64,000 nt of DNA from Endomychus coccineus (GCA_958510875.1 OY294069.1:744001-808000), one strand, 5' to 3'. Positions 42,291 to 54,094 are shown, numbered from the stretch's first letter. Notes: generated by a model not told the origin, from the sequence alone. Made by a program: numbers and translations.

Positions 42291-43690
42291 AAATGGTTAT
42301 TAGTAGTGAAAAACATTGAGAATATGATCAACCAGATAACCATGGCTAACCTTGAGCCATGACGTCATGCACAGCGTTTAGTTAACTGATATAGTTATTT
42401 GATTAATATCTATTTTATAAATATAGAATGTCTGAATGTATTATTGTTGAAAACAAGTATACTGGAAACTAGAGAACCCATCAAAATAAATACCACAGAT
42501 CATTAAATTACAGTAAAAAGTCATGTGTCATAATAAGATTTCCGGTTTATTATTACTTGACACGAACGATTTCCGGCAAAACCATCAACGGCTACAGATC
42601 ACGACAAGTTCGTTGTTGCGGAAAAGTGGTATCTTGGCATTTACTTCATTAAAACATTTGAACATGAAATCAAAACCAAACGCGTGAGAGGTGAAAACAG
42701 TCCCCCTCGCTACTAAACACACACATACACACACAGGGCGAGAGCGAGCCTAAACGCGGACATGCTTTCCTGATACTTGAATATGCAGTACGACACGCCG
42801 CTGTGTGCAATGCAAACCTATAGAAAGTCCAGAGAGCGGGGTACGCGGAGAGTGAAAGTCCTGTGGGAAGTATAAAGTGGTGCGGGGTGATGGGGATGGC
42901 AGGAGGGTCGCTTTATCGATCTCAGAGTCTCCCTATGTACCTAATCTTAGTTCCGATGGACACTTGGTCACTTGCTTACGTATTCATATGCAACTCTGTG
43001 GAAGATGTAATAGCTCGTTCACTTAGTAATAGTGGGCGTTGTATGCAGTGAAAATGCTTATCGGGGGATTTTAACCTTAATCAATCACAATCGTCACTTA
43101 ACTCTGATTTGCCAAATAAAACTGATTTTGGAGATAATACATCATTTTACCCGTTGTAAAGTAAGTGACGGACAGAAAAAGTATTAAATAACAAGTTTAG
43201 ATGTTTACGGACCAGGTGACAAAAATGAGCCGACTCTGGAATTTCTAAACAATTATTTTAATAGTATTTTACTGCCATGTCCCGTAAAATGTTTTATTTC
43301 ATACTGTTTTACTGAAACAACTGATTTTAAATTTTGTCAAAATAATACTTCTTTTAAGTCTCTTATAATGATAGCTTCACATTCGTTCTCTCAAAATAAT
43401 TGACACTCCATCTTTTTCGGGCAACGTAAACAATTGACGAAAGTCAATCTACAAGTAGCAAAGTAAATTGATTGCAAGCAAATCCAGAAAGAGATCCGAC
43501 AAAAAATTCCAATGTGTTAAAATTATGAAAATTCACGAGATTTCTTTAATAGATGAATCCGGAAAGTGTTGTGCTTCCTTTTCCGGCCGCTAATTAATGA
43601 CGTGAAGTTGAATTTTCCGTACAGTATGAAATAAAGGGAATTCACTTCTCAATATTTGTAGTATAACATAATAATATTATAGAAAATATA
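42291..43690. other. no recognised gene; G+C-rich patch at 42690..42960
   Basis: The patch (GGCGAGAGCGAGCC, ACGCGGAGAGTGAAAG) starts after a short (CA)n run and has no supported ORF. The rest is A+T-rich. Confidence 0.35.
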
Positions 43691-43698
43691 TTAATAAG
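43691..43698. repeat. hAT target-site duplication, left (TTAATAAG)
   Basis: 8-bp TTAATAAG, repeated at 45951..45958. Eight base pairs is diagnostic for hAT elements. Confidence 0.93.
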
Positions 43699-45950
43699 TA
43701 AAGGGCGGAATATATGCACGTCAATTCAACAATATGTATTCATTTGTCAAAATATGCAATTATATGCTTTGAATATAACATGGAAAAATGGAAATAAAGA
43801 AACGCCAACTCTTACAAAAATTATTTATTTTGAGTAAAATTAAAAGAAAAATATAATAGGTAAAATTTTTAACCTGAAATAGTATAAAATGCATTTATAA
43901 CGATATATTTTTCAAAATTTTCCAATAGAAGTGTTTGCCTTCTTTCTGTAAAAATATGTTTGTACAAAGAAAAAGATCTTTCAACATCTACCGATGTGAT
44001 CTGGCAATATTTTAATTTGGGTGGGCCAAGGTATTACTTCATTGGATGGTTTAGTATCGAAAATATTTTTGACTTCCATTAAATACTTGAAGCCTTCATT
44101 CTTTCCCACGATAACTTCGAGTTTACTTCTTACTTGATTTCCTACATCACCGGGAACTTTTTTGCATTTGTCGGAAAAAGTTTCAACAATATTAATTGAT
44201 TCTCTCAAACTCATATTCCTACTTTCTAACGAAGTTATTATATCTGGTATGAAACTAAAATTAACCTTAATAAAAACAAGTTCCTTAGCTAAATTTACAT
44301 TTTTGAATACTGCTTGACTTTGCACTACACACTGTCAATTGTCTTCTAAATCTAAAACTATGTCTTTAATGGTTTCAAAATGGTCTGCATAGAATATCGC
44401 GGCCTTAATCCATGTTCCCCATCGAGTAATTACGGGCTCTGGAGGTAAACTAACTCCTGGCAATTTCTCTCTATAGATCTGCACTCTTAGAGGTGCTTTC
44501 AAAAACACGTTCTTTACATTTTAAATTAATTTGTTCACCAAGGGATACGCTGTTCTAATAGTTTCTGCAAGTCTGTTTATCCCGTGTAAAAGGCAAGTGA
44601 CATGTACCATATTGGGATAAAATATTTCCACGTTTTGGCCTACTTTAACCATATACGGCGCTGCGTCAGACAAAAACACTAAAAACTTCTCTACTTGAAC
44701 TGGATTTGGTAAAAAAAATTTGATAGAGACTGCTGAATAAATCGAGTTACGATCACATTATTTGTTTTATCTAACTGTTTAGAAGATATTAAATATGGCT
44801 TCCCTGGCTCATTTTCTTGAAGCCAATAATAAGATGTGCGATATATCGACCACATGAGTCTGTGCTTTCATCAACAATAATATAAAAATGTTCATCGCCC
44901 AGAGAAACTTTAATTTCTTCCAATACGGTTTCGTATACTGTTTGCACATACTTCTTTCTAAGTATGGATTCGTCAGGGATGTTTTGATTACAATATTTTT
45001 GCAAAAAATCTCTGAATTGTGTATTTTGCAGTTTCTTCAAAGGTATATTTGCTGCGACTAAAGCTTTGCATAAGTCTTGATGAAACACCTCCTTTTCACT
45101 CTTTGGTTTGACATTTTGAAATGCGGTTTGCACACACTGCTGAACAGGCACAGATTTATTTTTCTGCAACTTAGCTTTATGCATAGCTGTTTTCAAGTGT
45201 TGATCAATTTGGAACTTCTTTTCACAAACAATGATTGTGGCACAAATTTTGCAAAACACTTTATCCCCACTAAACTCCAACTCAGGACAATTTTTAATCC
45301 ACGAAGCGGCTTTCGGCATTTTAGGCGTTTGAAATAAATATTTTCGAAATCACTCTTTTCACACTGGAATCTATCGACAAACTAAACTATACAATATAAA
45401 TACAAAAGAAGAGACCACATTTGCTCTCCAATTAGGCACCGAAAAGAAACAAGACAAGAAGGTTCACTTGGCGTCGGTACTTTGAAGTCCGAACTATAAA
45501 AGCAAGCCGCCGCATTCCAACTAGACCCCGAAAAAAGAAAGTTTTGTTATGAATTCATTCGCGCACCGAACAGAAGTTTCTGTTCGGGACAATACTTACT
45601 ACCACCGAACTCGACTTGGCACCACCAGCTTCAAGTGAACCTTCTTGTCTTGTTTCTGTTCGGTGAATTAGGCAAGCTGATTACTTGGAAATTACTAAAC
45701 ATTCAATAAATGCCGGCAATAAACCATATAATAATAAAATGGGTCCATAAACCATATAATAATAAAACCTACCCACCTTTTAAATTATTTCAATTACCTG
45801 CAAGGGTCGCACTTAATCTTTTGATAAAACGAATAACATAAAAATATGCACACAAATTTTATTTTTGCCGAAATATGCAATTTTTTATGAAATTTGTAAA
45901 AATATGTAAAATTTGCAAATATATTCACTTTGCATATATTCCGCCCTTTA
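43699..45950 (-). mobile_element. hAT DNA transposon with perfect ends, transposase dead
   Basis: A 2252-bp element with perfect 20-bp terminal inverted repeats (TAAAGGGCGGAATATATGCA) and an 8-bp TTAATAAG duplication. Both subterminal regions are rich in AATATGCA-like motifs, probable transposase-binding repeats. The single gene is on the minus strand and is broken. Intact ends mean it could still be moved by a related active transposase. Confidence 0.95.
43869..45319 (-). pseudogene. hAT transposase pseudogene
   Basis: It starts at ATG 45319. Residues 1-60 contain a BED-like zinc finger (FCKICATIIVCEKKFQIDQH, with H..AMH). The frame continues to residue 176 through LGDEHFYIIVDESTDSCGRY, the first catalytic Asp region shared with DUF659-type hAT proteins, then shifts near 44830. 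The next frame gives EPGKPYLISSKQLDKTNNVI, FLSDAAPYMVKVGQN (second catalytic region), a TAA stop, VITRWGTWIKAAIFY and a TGA stop at about 44330. The last part, after another frame change near 43985, is the C-terminal dimerisation region with TSVDVERSFSLYKHIF. So there are at least two frameshifts and two stops in an otherwise easily readable gene, which means recent decay. Confidence 0.85.
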
Positions 45951-45958
45951 TTAATAAG
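45951..45958. repeat. hAT target-site duplication, right (TTAATAAG)
   Basis: Second copy of the 8-bp duplication. Confidence 0.93.
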
Positions 45959-45984
45959 AATTAGAAGTAAAATAGTTTAATGTA

Positions 45985-46450
45985 TAGTTCAGTTTATTTT
46001 TCTTGCTCAGATACAATATAAATACAAAAAATATATGGAAGAATACATCAGAGAGGTGTAGAGCACGTCAAGTAGAAATTATACATAAATATGAATTAAA
46101 ATACATTTCTCATCGTAAATTAAAATAACAGTGGGTAAACAGATTAGAATGTGTATAGGTCCAGTACATTCAAATGAAAACGATAGATACAGATATGACT
46201 GAAGTGACTTAGAATACTTAGAAATGGGAATAGCTCACATACTTTGCAGTGAGTAGTAGGCTCGTTTTATAAGTAGAGATTTCAAATTGTTCGTGAGATG
46301 ATTTAATGGTAATTTTTTCAATGATTGGGGAATTTTATTATAAATTTTTATTATGCTATATTGTATATTTTTCTGGAGATATGTATTATTGAGTTTATTG
46401 CAGATGTAGTTATTTTTGTTCTAATATTATGATCATGATTGTTGGCCTGA
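45985..46450 (-). pseudogene. LINE-gamma 3' end, copy 1
   Basis: Nearly the same sequence as 51285..51765, including GTTTATTTTTCTTGCTCA at one end. The minus strand encodes a broken C-terminal ORF2 segment (SIIKIYNKIPQSLKKLPLN-type), as at 8.6 kb. It is 5'-truncated and interrupted. It lies about 27 bp outside the hAT right end. Confidence 0.7.
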
Positions 46451-47215
46451 TTTTTTATGAATTGGAAGTATCTGGGCCTTCAATTAAGCAATTGTTAATA
46501 ATGTGAGACAATGGAAATGCGATTTCTTTTGCCATATGGTTCAATAGTTTTATTGGAAACCCATCATGATAAGGTAAAGATTATTTCCAATTTGCAGAAG
46601 ATTAGTGTTGTCTTTATTGGTGAATCAGGACACTGATGAATCAAGAAATTATCCTATTTAATGTCACAATATCTGTAACATGACCTTGTTTCAGATTTAT
46701 GAAAATATCTATTGGCTTGAAATGTTTGCCCATTGCGAAATTTACAATAATATTCCATATAGCTTTGGGTTTATTCACCGAATTTGATATGTAATTGTTT
46801 AGTTTGTGTTTCGTTGTGTTACATAGTATAAAATTCTATTGCCTATGTACAACATTTGGAATTAAATGTTTCGTGTAAAATTAAAGATTATGTTGGATAA
46901 CTAAATCCTTATGTACTATTTAATTGCTTTTTACCAAATAAAATACATTGGATTGTGATAGAAACTGATACTAATATGTTACTTTTGGATCTGTTTAACC
47001 AATTATATAAGTATGATGTTACAGATATCGTTTATCATTGTTTGATGAAAATTTATTAATTTTTGATTCCAAAAGTGTTTTGTTTCTGAAATTTATTGCA
47101 TTAATTTGTATGTTCCGACCGATTTTCATACATTTCGATAATTTTTTAAGTTTTTGAAAAGACCAACGATTGAAATCGTGAAGATATCTCTCCTTTACAA
47201 TACAGTAATCGGAAA
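46451..47215. other. A+T-rich, no recognised gene
   Basis: Nothing assignable is seen. Confidence 0.35.
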
Positions 47216-47219
47216 TATA

Positions 47220-47365
47220 CTATAAAAGAGTTGACACTGTGGAGACACTATAACACTATACATAAGAAATAATCACCCTTATCCCTTATCCACTAAGAAT
47301 ACTTTTAAAGTACTGAAGACCTTTCAGCTACCAACTATCCATCATCAGAGTAAACTGTAAGCGGA
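47220..47365 (-). mobile_element. PLE-B terminal repeat, copy with intact hammerhead boxes
   Basis: It matches 13735..13850: AGTTGACACTGTGGAGAC, TAAGAAATAATCACCCTTAT, then the class B motif. A short duplication (TTATCCCTTATCC) lies before the motif. Confidence 0.65.
47309..47356 (-). ncRNA. hammerhead ribozyme-like motif, class B, copy 2
   Basis: Minus strand: TTTACT, CTGATGA, T, stem II (GGATAG / GGTAGCT, weaker than at 13.8 kb), GAAA, GGTCTT, C, AGTACT. Both core boxes are kept. Confidence 0.6.
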
Positions 47366-48475
47366 ATTCAAATTACCCCGTATAATGTGAAGCTGAGACG
47401 GTTGTTCTCGTGTCCACTGGCAAATGCTCAATCCAATTAGATCGTGACAGGAAATCGCCCTATGTATAATAAATTCGAAATTGAATTTTAATCTTATATC
47501 CGTTTATTTATAACCCCAAGTATTATCTCTCGCTAATCGGCGTGAAATCGGAATCACAGCAGCGCAAAGAGAACCCGCTTCGCGTAATTGATTATTCAAA
47601 AAATCTGAAAAATTCATCGAGTTAAATGCGTCTGCATCGAATGATTGACATTGGTTCTCTTTCCCCCGATCGAGAAGTCGAAATATCAGTCGGAATAACA
47701 CGCATCAACTTCGAAACTTCCACCGACCAAGTGTTAAAAAATTAACACCCCATTATGAGAGAGTGCCTTTAGCAGTTCGCAGGAGGAATACCCCAGGCCT
47801 CTGTCGTTCACGTTGTATATACCCATCATGGAAAACCGCAACCCTTACACACAACACGCCTGTCTCAAACGAACAAACAAATGACAACTGAGTGGTTTCG
47901 TTCCATTCTCGCCCAATTATAAACTTAACATCTGATTATGATACAATTACGGAGAAATCTAGAACTAATTCGGTGAATAAGACAAACTATTTTAAGAACT
48001 ATCTCCAGTTTTCATTCTGGAATCCGATATGATAAAATAAAACACTTTTACTTTGTTTGTATCATACATATTATAGGAATAATTTGTGACTATAGTTTCG
48101 ACACTGTCGTGTCATGTTCAAACGATACTAATGTATGAAAATATGAATAATTTCAGCTATTTATGGTACAACATTAGACACAGGTAACAAGTGGGGTTCC
48201 GGTTGGGGAAATACTGCTAGAATAGTATAATTGAAATTGTATAATGAGGTAGAGTTAATATTGTGATAAGGAAATTTTAATGTTGAGGTATACTAGGAAG
48301 GCACAAGAGGAATATGGGAAATTTTACGTTATCAAGACATCAAACAGAAAGCTGTAGTACGCGACTAATTGATCGTTTGAAATTTTATTGTCATTATTTT
48401 TAATACCTTTGAAAATTTCTATTGATTTTAATGTGTTTAATTTAAAACCTCTACCCTGGTTATGTATAATTTAAA
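47366..48475. other. no recognised gene
   Basis: The 65-codon frame at 47504..47701 (-) has no motif. Nothing is assignable. Confidence 0.35.
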
Positions 48476-48480
48476 CCTTA

Positions 48481-48790
48481 TCTACTTTGGAAAAATGCGC
48501 CCTGTTTCTAAAATATGGTTAGAGAAACATGAATCTGTTCTATTAACTCTAAAAGATCGAAAATGTCCCTTATATCTAATTTCTACATTACGACTAAATC
48601 TACCGATGTAAAATTTATCACATTATGAACATGTTAATTTATATACTCCAGGTTTATTACACTTATTTGTTTTATCTTTAGCATTCAACAAAAAATAGAA
48701 CAATTTATTTTGAGGTTTGAAGCTTACTTTTAGATTATGTTTCCATAAAATCTCTGCAATTCTTTCACTTACAGTACCAAAATATGTGAG
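48481..48790 (-). pseudogene. PLE GIY-YIG fragment
   Basis: The minus strand reads NKPGVYKLTCS, a TAA stop where a second cysteine-region residue should be, then CDKFYIGRFSRNVEIRYKGH and FRSFRV, later SNHILETGRIFPK. The GVY...YIG core, the R....YKGH helix and the HxxETG end are clear. Frame integrity otherwise holds for about 60 codons, so the stop may be the main lesion. No RT is seen upstream. Confidence 0.75.
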
Positions 48791-49430
48791 GGAAACTTAT
48801 TTTGATGAATAATGTGAATTTTTTGTAAAAGGTAGATACTTGGGTAAGTTAATTTCTGCTTTTTTCTGTTAATTAATATAATTTGAGATTGGAAACGATT
48901 GTTAATCGCTATAATATCACAAAGTAATGACTTTCACCATTGCATTTTGTTACATTACATATTTCGATGGAATTCAGTAAACCTATTTCTTGGGATATTG
49001 ACTACAATATGAAATCATTTACAGAATATGATGAAACTTTGGTTTAAAGATATAGTTGAGCAAAATAAATACTGGGCATAGGCGGAATCAAGAATTCAAT
49101 TTTCAATCAACCACAAATGTCCTGTATAGGAAAAATTAAATATGAGACTGGACTGTCGATGCATATTAAACTATAATAATAACAATAATTATAATACCTT
49201 TATTACTTTACAAGTTAACGTTGGCGTAGAAGATGTGAAAAGGCTAACGTCTAACATATTAATACAATTCTCACATTGATTCAGACGTAAATTACTATAA
49301 TCTTATCAGAGAGATGTTTTAAATTCATTTTTATTTATTTTTGCTAATTTTGGAATTTTTATAGATAACTGTAGTTTATTCCTTGTAGCTCATTGATGAT
49401 GATCCGTGAAAAATAAAACAGATGGCACCA
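48791..49430. other. A+T-rich; possible LINE 3' UTR near 49160..49390
   Basis: An (AAT)n-like stretch at 49171 followed by CCTTTATTACTTTACAAG resembles the LINE tails at 40.7 and 56.3 kb in texture. No coding is seen. Confidence 0.3.
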
Positions 49431-49434
49431 CAAT

Positions 49435-49936
49435 CGAAAATCCCATGTGGCATTTGTGATTGCATTTCGCGTCTTGATTAAACATTATTCCTTACGTGGG
49501 AAAAACATTACGCAAACCAAAGCATCGCCTTTTAAATTAAACATTTTGGGGATTCTTCACCATCGATTGAAACGATTCACAAGTGGCTTACTGATTTTCG
49601 TTGTGATAGAATGACTACAAAGGACGCCGAACGTTCTGGTCGTCCAATTGGTTCGTCATCCAGCATATTCTCCGGATTTGGCCCCCCTGCGATTTTTATC
49701 TGTTTACAAACTTGAAGAAATGACTCGGCGGAAAGAGATTTGGCTCCAACGATGAGGTCATCGCTGGAACAAAAGCCTATTTTGAAGGATTGTCGAAATC
49801 GTATTATTTGGAAGGGATCGGAAAATTAGGAAAACTTTGGACGAAGTGTATCGGGCCTTGAGAAATAAAATAAATTTTGACCAAATAAATCATTTCTTGT
49901 TTCATTTTCAGGAACTTTTCACCTTGCCCTCGTATA
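49435..49936 (+). pseudogene. mariner transposase, internal-deletion derivative
   Basis: The plus strand gives FRVLIKHYSLRGKNITQTK, then (frame change) SIETIHKWLTDFRCDRM and DAERSGRP, the N-terminal helix-turn-helix end of a mariner transposase. Within ten bases it jumps to HPAYSPDLAP, the third catalytic region, then GSNDEVIAGTKAYFEGLSKS and YYLEGIGKLGKLWTKCIGP. The central catalytic domain (first two D residues) is therefore deleted. The sequence ends with GGAACTTTTCACCTTGCCCT and CGTATA at 49936, which looks like a mariner 3' inverted repeat with a TA target. The 5' repeat was not found. Confidence 0.8.
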
Positions 49937-51130
49937 ATGGTAAGTATCTTCTTAATGTTATCTTTATCATGAAGACGAATGAATAGTCGATATATTATTA
50001 ACAACTAGCTTAATTTGAACGATTATTTACTGTAAGTCCCATTTCCGCGATTCATTCGCTATTTGTTTATTAATCTTAGAGCTTAGAATGTAGGAATTGC
50101 AAATAGCGTATTACTGACACTGACTGCTGAAACGAAACATACAGCAAACAGCCTTGTATTGTACAGGCAGGCATCGACAGTAGAGCGAACCAGGCCAGCA
50201 TCTGCATACATATCTGTCCTGTATTTGCTATAGTTTCTCACAAAGAGCAGCAGGAGCAGCAAAGGCCCGAGGCTGTAATGTAGTCCTGGATCTGAGGTAT
50301 TGATTGAGCTCGGGCGATGTCCATTCTAGCAACCGCGCGTCTAAATTATGCGTGAGCTGAGTGTATGCGTGCCAGCAGGCGCGTCAATCCTGCCGGCCGT
50401 GGGGTGTACGAGGGGGACGAGAGAGAACCATGTCTTGGACGCCAATACTGCAGGACTTTGATGTTCACTCTCCCGCTACCCTTCCCCGCGTCTCACACCC
50501 ACCACCTGCCAAACTCCATGCATGATTGAGAGCCGAGTATTGAAATTGAATTCTCGAGTTGCAGGACGAACATCAGCAGGACCAGCAGGAATCGTCTTCT
50601 CACTCTCGCACGAATCTATCTCCCAACTGGCACTCTCTTATCTCTCGCAAATACGTCTCATTATAAATTTATAATCGCACCCCGAATTGTGATGTATAAC
50701 TTTTAAAACTCCGGTAGAACTTCACTGATAACTTCAATGAAAAATGTGCTATCGGGAGATTAGGATGAATTTATGCTTTCCAAATACTACCTACACTAAG
50801 GAACTGGACATAATGTTCATCATTTCATAAGATTATACAAAATAATTGTGAAACAATCTCATATATACAAAGTGACACTCTGTGGATGGCTATCATATAT
50901 GAATTTGAACAACAAATAAGAGAAGTACGTTTTTGTAATAACGAAACAGTCAGAATAGGTATCAGGTACTAAATGGATGAACAATTAATGGTGCTTTGTT
51001 TTTGAGCAAATGGTTCAACAATCTTCCACCATAGATCATATCTTTACCTCGTCCCAGATAATATCCCAAGATTTTTCGTAAGGGGCTTAGCTAGAAAAGA
51101 AAGAGCACTCACTAACACATATGCTTGCTT
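49937..51130. other. no recognised gene; G+C-rich patch at 50160..50650
   Basis: About 490 bp of G+C- and CpG-containing DNA (CGGGCGATGTCC, CAGCAGGCGCGTC, CTGCCGGCCGTGG) with CAG-rich pieces but no long ORF. It is the largest such patch in the window, and could be a promoter/enhancer or a conserved element. Confidence 0.35.
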
Positions 51131-51139
51131 CTTATTTTC

Positions 51140-51185
51140 GTCTTATTTTACGTACGTTTCGGTCTCACTACGATAATCAGAAGAC
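51140..51185 (-). ncRNA. hammerhead-like motif, class A, copy 5 (degenerate)
   Basis: Minus strand: GTCTT, CTGATTA (consensus CTGATGA), a stem II region ending GTGAGACC, GAAACGTACGT, then AAAATAAGAC with an insertion. The conserved G8 is changed, so it is probably inactive. The surrounding 51131..51275 matches the PLE-A head. Confidence 0.55.
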
Positions 51186-51284
51186 GTATCACTCTTTAAA
51201 AGGTGATTTCTTGAAATTAATTGTATCACCACAAGGCTACTAATTTCAATTATAGATGTCGCCGAAACGAACAGTTTAGTTAGT

Positions 51285-52420
51285 TAGTTTATTTTTCTTG
51301 CTCATATAATACAATATAAATACGGAAAAATATATGGAATAACACCTCAAAGAGGTGTAGAGCACGTCAAGTTGAAGTTTTATATAAATATGAATTAAAA
51401 TACATTTGTCATCGTAAATTAAAATAACAGTGGGTAAACAGATTAGAATGTGTATAGGTCCAGTACATTCAAATGAAAACGATAGATACAGATATGACTA
51501 AAGTGACTTAGAATACTTAGAAATAGGAATAGCTCAAATATCTTTGTCCGTAAAATATTCATTCAGTGAGTAGTAGACTCGTTTTACAAGTAGAGATTTC
51601 AAATTGTTCTTGAGATAATTTAATGGTAATTTTTTCAATGATTGGGGAATTTTATTATAAATTTTTATTATGCTATTTTGTACATTTTTCCGGAGATATG
51701 TATAATTAAGTTTATTGCAGATGTAGTTATTTTTTGTTCTTGTATTATGATCATGATTGTTGGCCTGTTCCTGAAATAGATGCTGGTTTTGATGAGTGAA
51801 GATAACTGCTTCATAAATTTATAGACCTGTCAAAGTAAGTAAAATTATTTCCTATAAATATTTCTTTGAAACTTGTTCTTTGAGACAGGTTGAAGATGCC
51901 TCTAAGACATCTTTTTTGGGTGCGGAACACTCGCTCTACATCACTAGAACTCCCCAAAAAAGTATCCCATATCTCAGTGTTGACTGCACAAACGATTGAT
52001 AAGAAGGTTACACTGCCCTCAGTGTTCACTAAGACTGAAATCTTTTTTAGGGCAAAACAATATCTTGATAGCGTTCTCACTACTTCATTTACTTATTCAT
52101 ACCAATCTAATCGTGAATCTATAATTATACTTAAGTGGTATGGTTCACACACGCCGAATCAGTAACGGTATCAGCCGAAGTTTTCTTAATGGTCGATGTA
52201 TATCCAAATTTGAGGACCTGAGTTTTATCTTTATTCATTCTTAAGTTATTTTTGTGAAACCAGTCTTCAGCAGTATCAATAATTTGGAGTATATTCCTTT
52301 CTAAAATAGCATCCTCTGTTGGTACCGCTATTAAGTTGTAGGTATTCTTTCAGTGATGCCCGGTAAGTCATTTGTATAAAGTATATAGATAAGTAGACCC
52401 AATATGGAGCTCACAGAAGC
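51285..52420 (-). pseudogene. LINE-gamma copy 2, RT end and C-terminus
   Basis: On the minus strand from about 52410: SILGLLIYILYTNDLPGI (RT palm), VPTEDAILERNILQIIDTAE, then WFHKNNLRMNKDKTQVLKFG (RT/thumb), then the frame at 52080..51811 with GSSSDVERVF and TQKRCLRGIFNLSQRTS (post-RT), then SIIKIYNKIPQSLKKLPLN and SLLVKRVYYSLNEYF. The order is that of LINE ORF2 after the catalytic core. The FADD box is lost, and several stops and shifts are present. The last 480 bp duplicate copy 1 at 46 kb. Confidence 0.75.
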
Positions 52421-52424
52421 ACGA

Positions 52425-53435
52425 TCAATCGAAATTATAACACATTAATGTTTTGAGTATAAATTATTGAACTCTTCACGCGATCTAAACTAAGCTTAGC
52501 ATCAGTAGATCATTTTTAGGGGCTTACGTTTTGCATAATGAACTTCCTAAAATGCTAACATTTCCAATCCAACCTTTTCCTTATTTCATTAGTGAACTGT
52601 AACTGTAAGTATCTAGGTAGAGAATAATTTTATTTGTGAAGAAACATTTCATGAAAAACAGTGAGAGGGGCTTAGTGAAATTGAACCACTACCGTCCGTC
52701 CTACTTGTTTTCATCACTTATTAATACTTGCTCTTTGAATCCTGCATGAACTTACGAATCACGAATGAGAAAACCCATCAGCAATATAAGAAGGAGATAA
52801 TAATAAATCAATAAATAATGCAAATGAGGAAGATTGAGAAGAAAATGGCATCACATTAATCGAAAACGGCTCATTGCCAATAATCAGATATAACCCCGAG
52901 TCATCCCTCCATTATCCTCGTAACGAGTTCGCGTAACTTTGACCCAGATATTCATTCGGGAAAAGAATGAGATAAAAATCGTCTGGCCTTTAACTTTCCC
53001 TTCTCAAGAAAATATCATCATTCATTTAGACATATTCTCACGCAACTGTATTACATCGCATTTCCCAGATTGTGGGGAACTCGCAAACACGACCCGTGAT
53101 GCTTCTTAACTGTTTTCATTCTGTATTTACCTTCGCGAGTAACGTAAACAGTACAGCTGCAAGCAGTTAATTCTAGAAATTATAATACATCGGTCATAAA
53201 ATTATGATAAAAATCACGACAAAAGTGTACCCGAGAAGTTGATAAGAATTGTTCTCCACTAGAATGTGTATTTTTAGATCAATATCGCCAAATGGGAATG
53301 TTTCTAGAAAATCGTTAGTGGAGGTAAGTTATGTGGAATGGCTTAGCTGTTAAAACAAGGAGGTCGGCGCAATATTACCTTAACCGATTTTAACTTGTTT
53401 CAAAGTTATTTGACAAACGAATCAGAAAAAAATTC
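52425..53435. other. A+T-rich, no recognised gene
   Basis: Nothing assignable is seen. Confidence 0.35.
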
Positions 53436-53439
53436 TGAG

Positions 53440-53620
53440 ATTCCAGATGGATTCCACGCCACAATAGCATGACTTAATGCTGACGTTTCGCCAACCATTA
53501 CAGGTGACATCTTCAGGGCAGGCTTGAGGTTTGAGCTGAAACTGTAGTGACGTGGAATCCATCCGGAAACCAGGAATTTGAAAGATTAGCTATCCGCGGA
53601 AGTCTATTATTTAAGAAACG
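53440..53620 (-). mobile_element. PLE-C-type terminal repeat, copy 2, with inverted arms
   Basis: It shares sequence with 31030..31210. ATGGATTCCACG (53447) and CGTGGAATCCAT (53551) form inverted arms around a class C hammerhead motif. Confidence 0.5.
53478..53520 (-). ncRNA. hammerhead ribozyme-like motif, class C, copy 2
   Basis: Minus strand: TGCC (stem I), CTGAAGA, T, imperfect stem II (GTCACC / GGTTGGC), GAAA, CGT (with the preceding A it forms the palindrome ACGT), C (cleavage position), AGCA (stem I, one mismatch). Core boxes are intact. Confidence 0.55.
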
Positions 53621-53622
53621 AA

Positions 53623-54090
53623 TCATAGTCTGTGATAATACTTCAATTTTTGTTCAAACTCGAACCAACAGATGGTCGGTTCGCCAAATCTTCGACAGCT
53701 AGCGTCAGTATGACGCTCTGTTGGCAGATTCGGGTTAAAAATTGCCAACACAGGTTCATTAGAACGAGGCTCTATGGATTTTAATGCTTGGGCTTTGAAA
53801 GGACTACATCTTAAATAACCATTCGAACTCAATCTGCCCAAATATTCTACTTGTTCCTGTGTAAAGTTTTTTTTATTGTTAGAACCACACGAAGTTCTTC
53901 AAGCTCTTCATCCAATGTCAGTGATGGTATGAAGACATCATCTAAATACACTGAAGCAATTCCTTTCTGGATTCCATCTTGCAAAACAATATTAAATGGA
54001 AGAAGTTTGGGCCAAATCGAAGGGCATGTGCAAATACTCATACTGTCCATCAGGCGTTATGAATGCCAATTTCCATTATGTTGTGGGAAT
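53623..54090 (-). pseudogene. Ty3/gypsy RT-RNase H fragment
   Basis: The minus strand reads ASVYLDDVFIPSLTLDEELE, then ELRVVL (the RT YLDD box, catalytic aspartates) and, in another frame, SSNGYLR, then PVLAIFNPNLPTERHTDASC and RRFG. The latter is the RNase H start, with TDAS holding its first catalytic Asp. A stop/shift near 53845 separates the two. Neither LTRs nor integrase are seen nearby. It is a short, isolated and dead remnant. Confidence 0.8.
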
Positions 54091-54094
54091 AATA

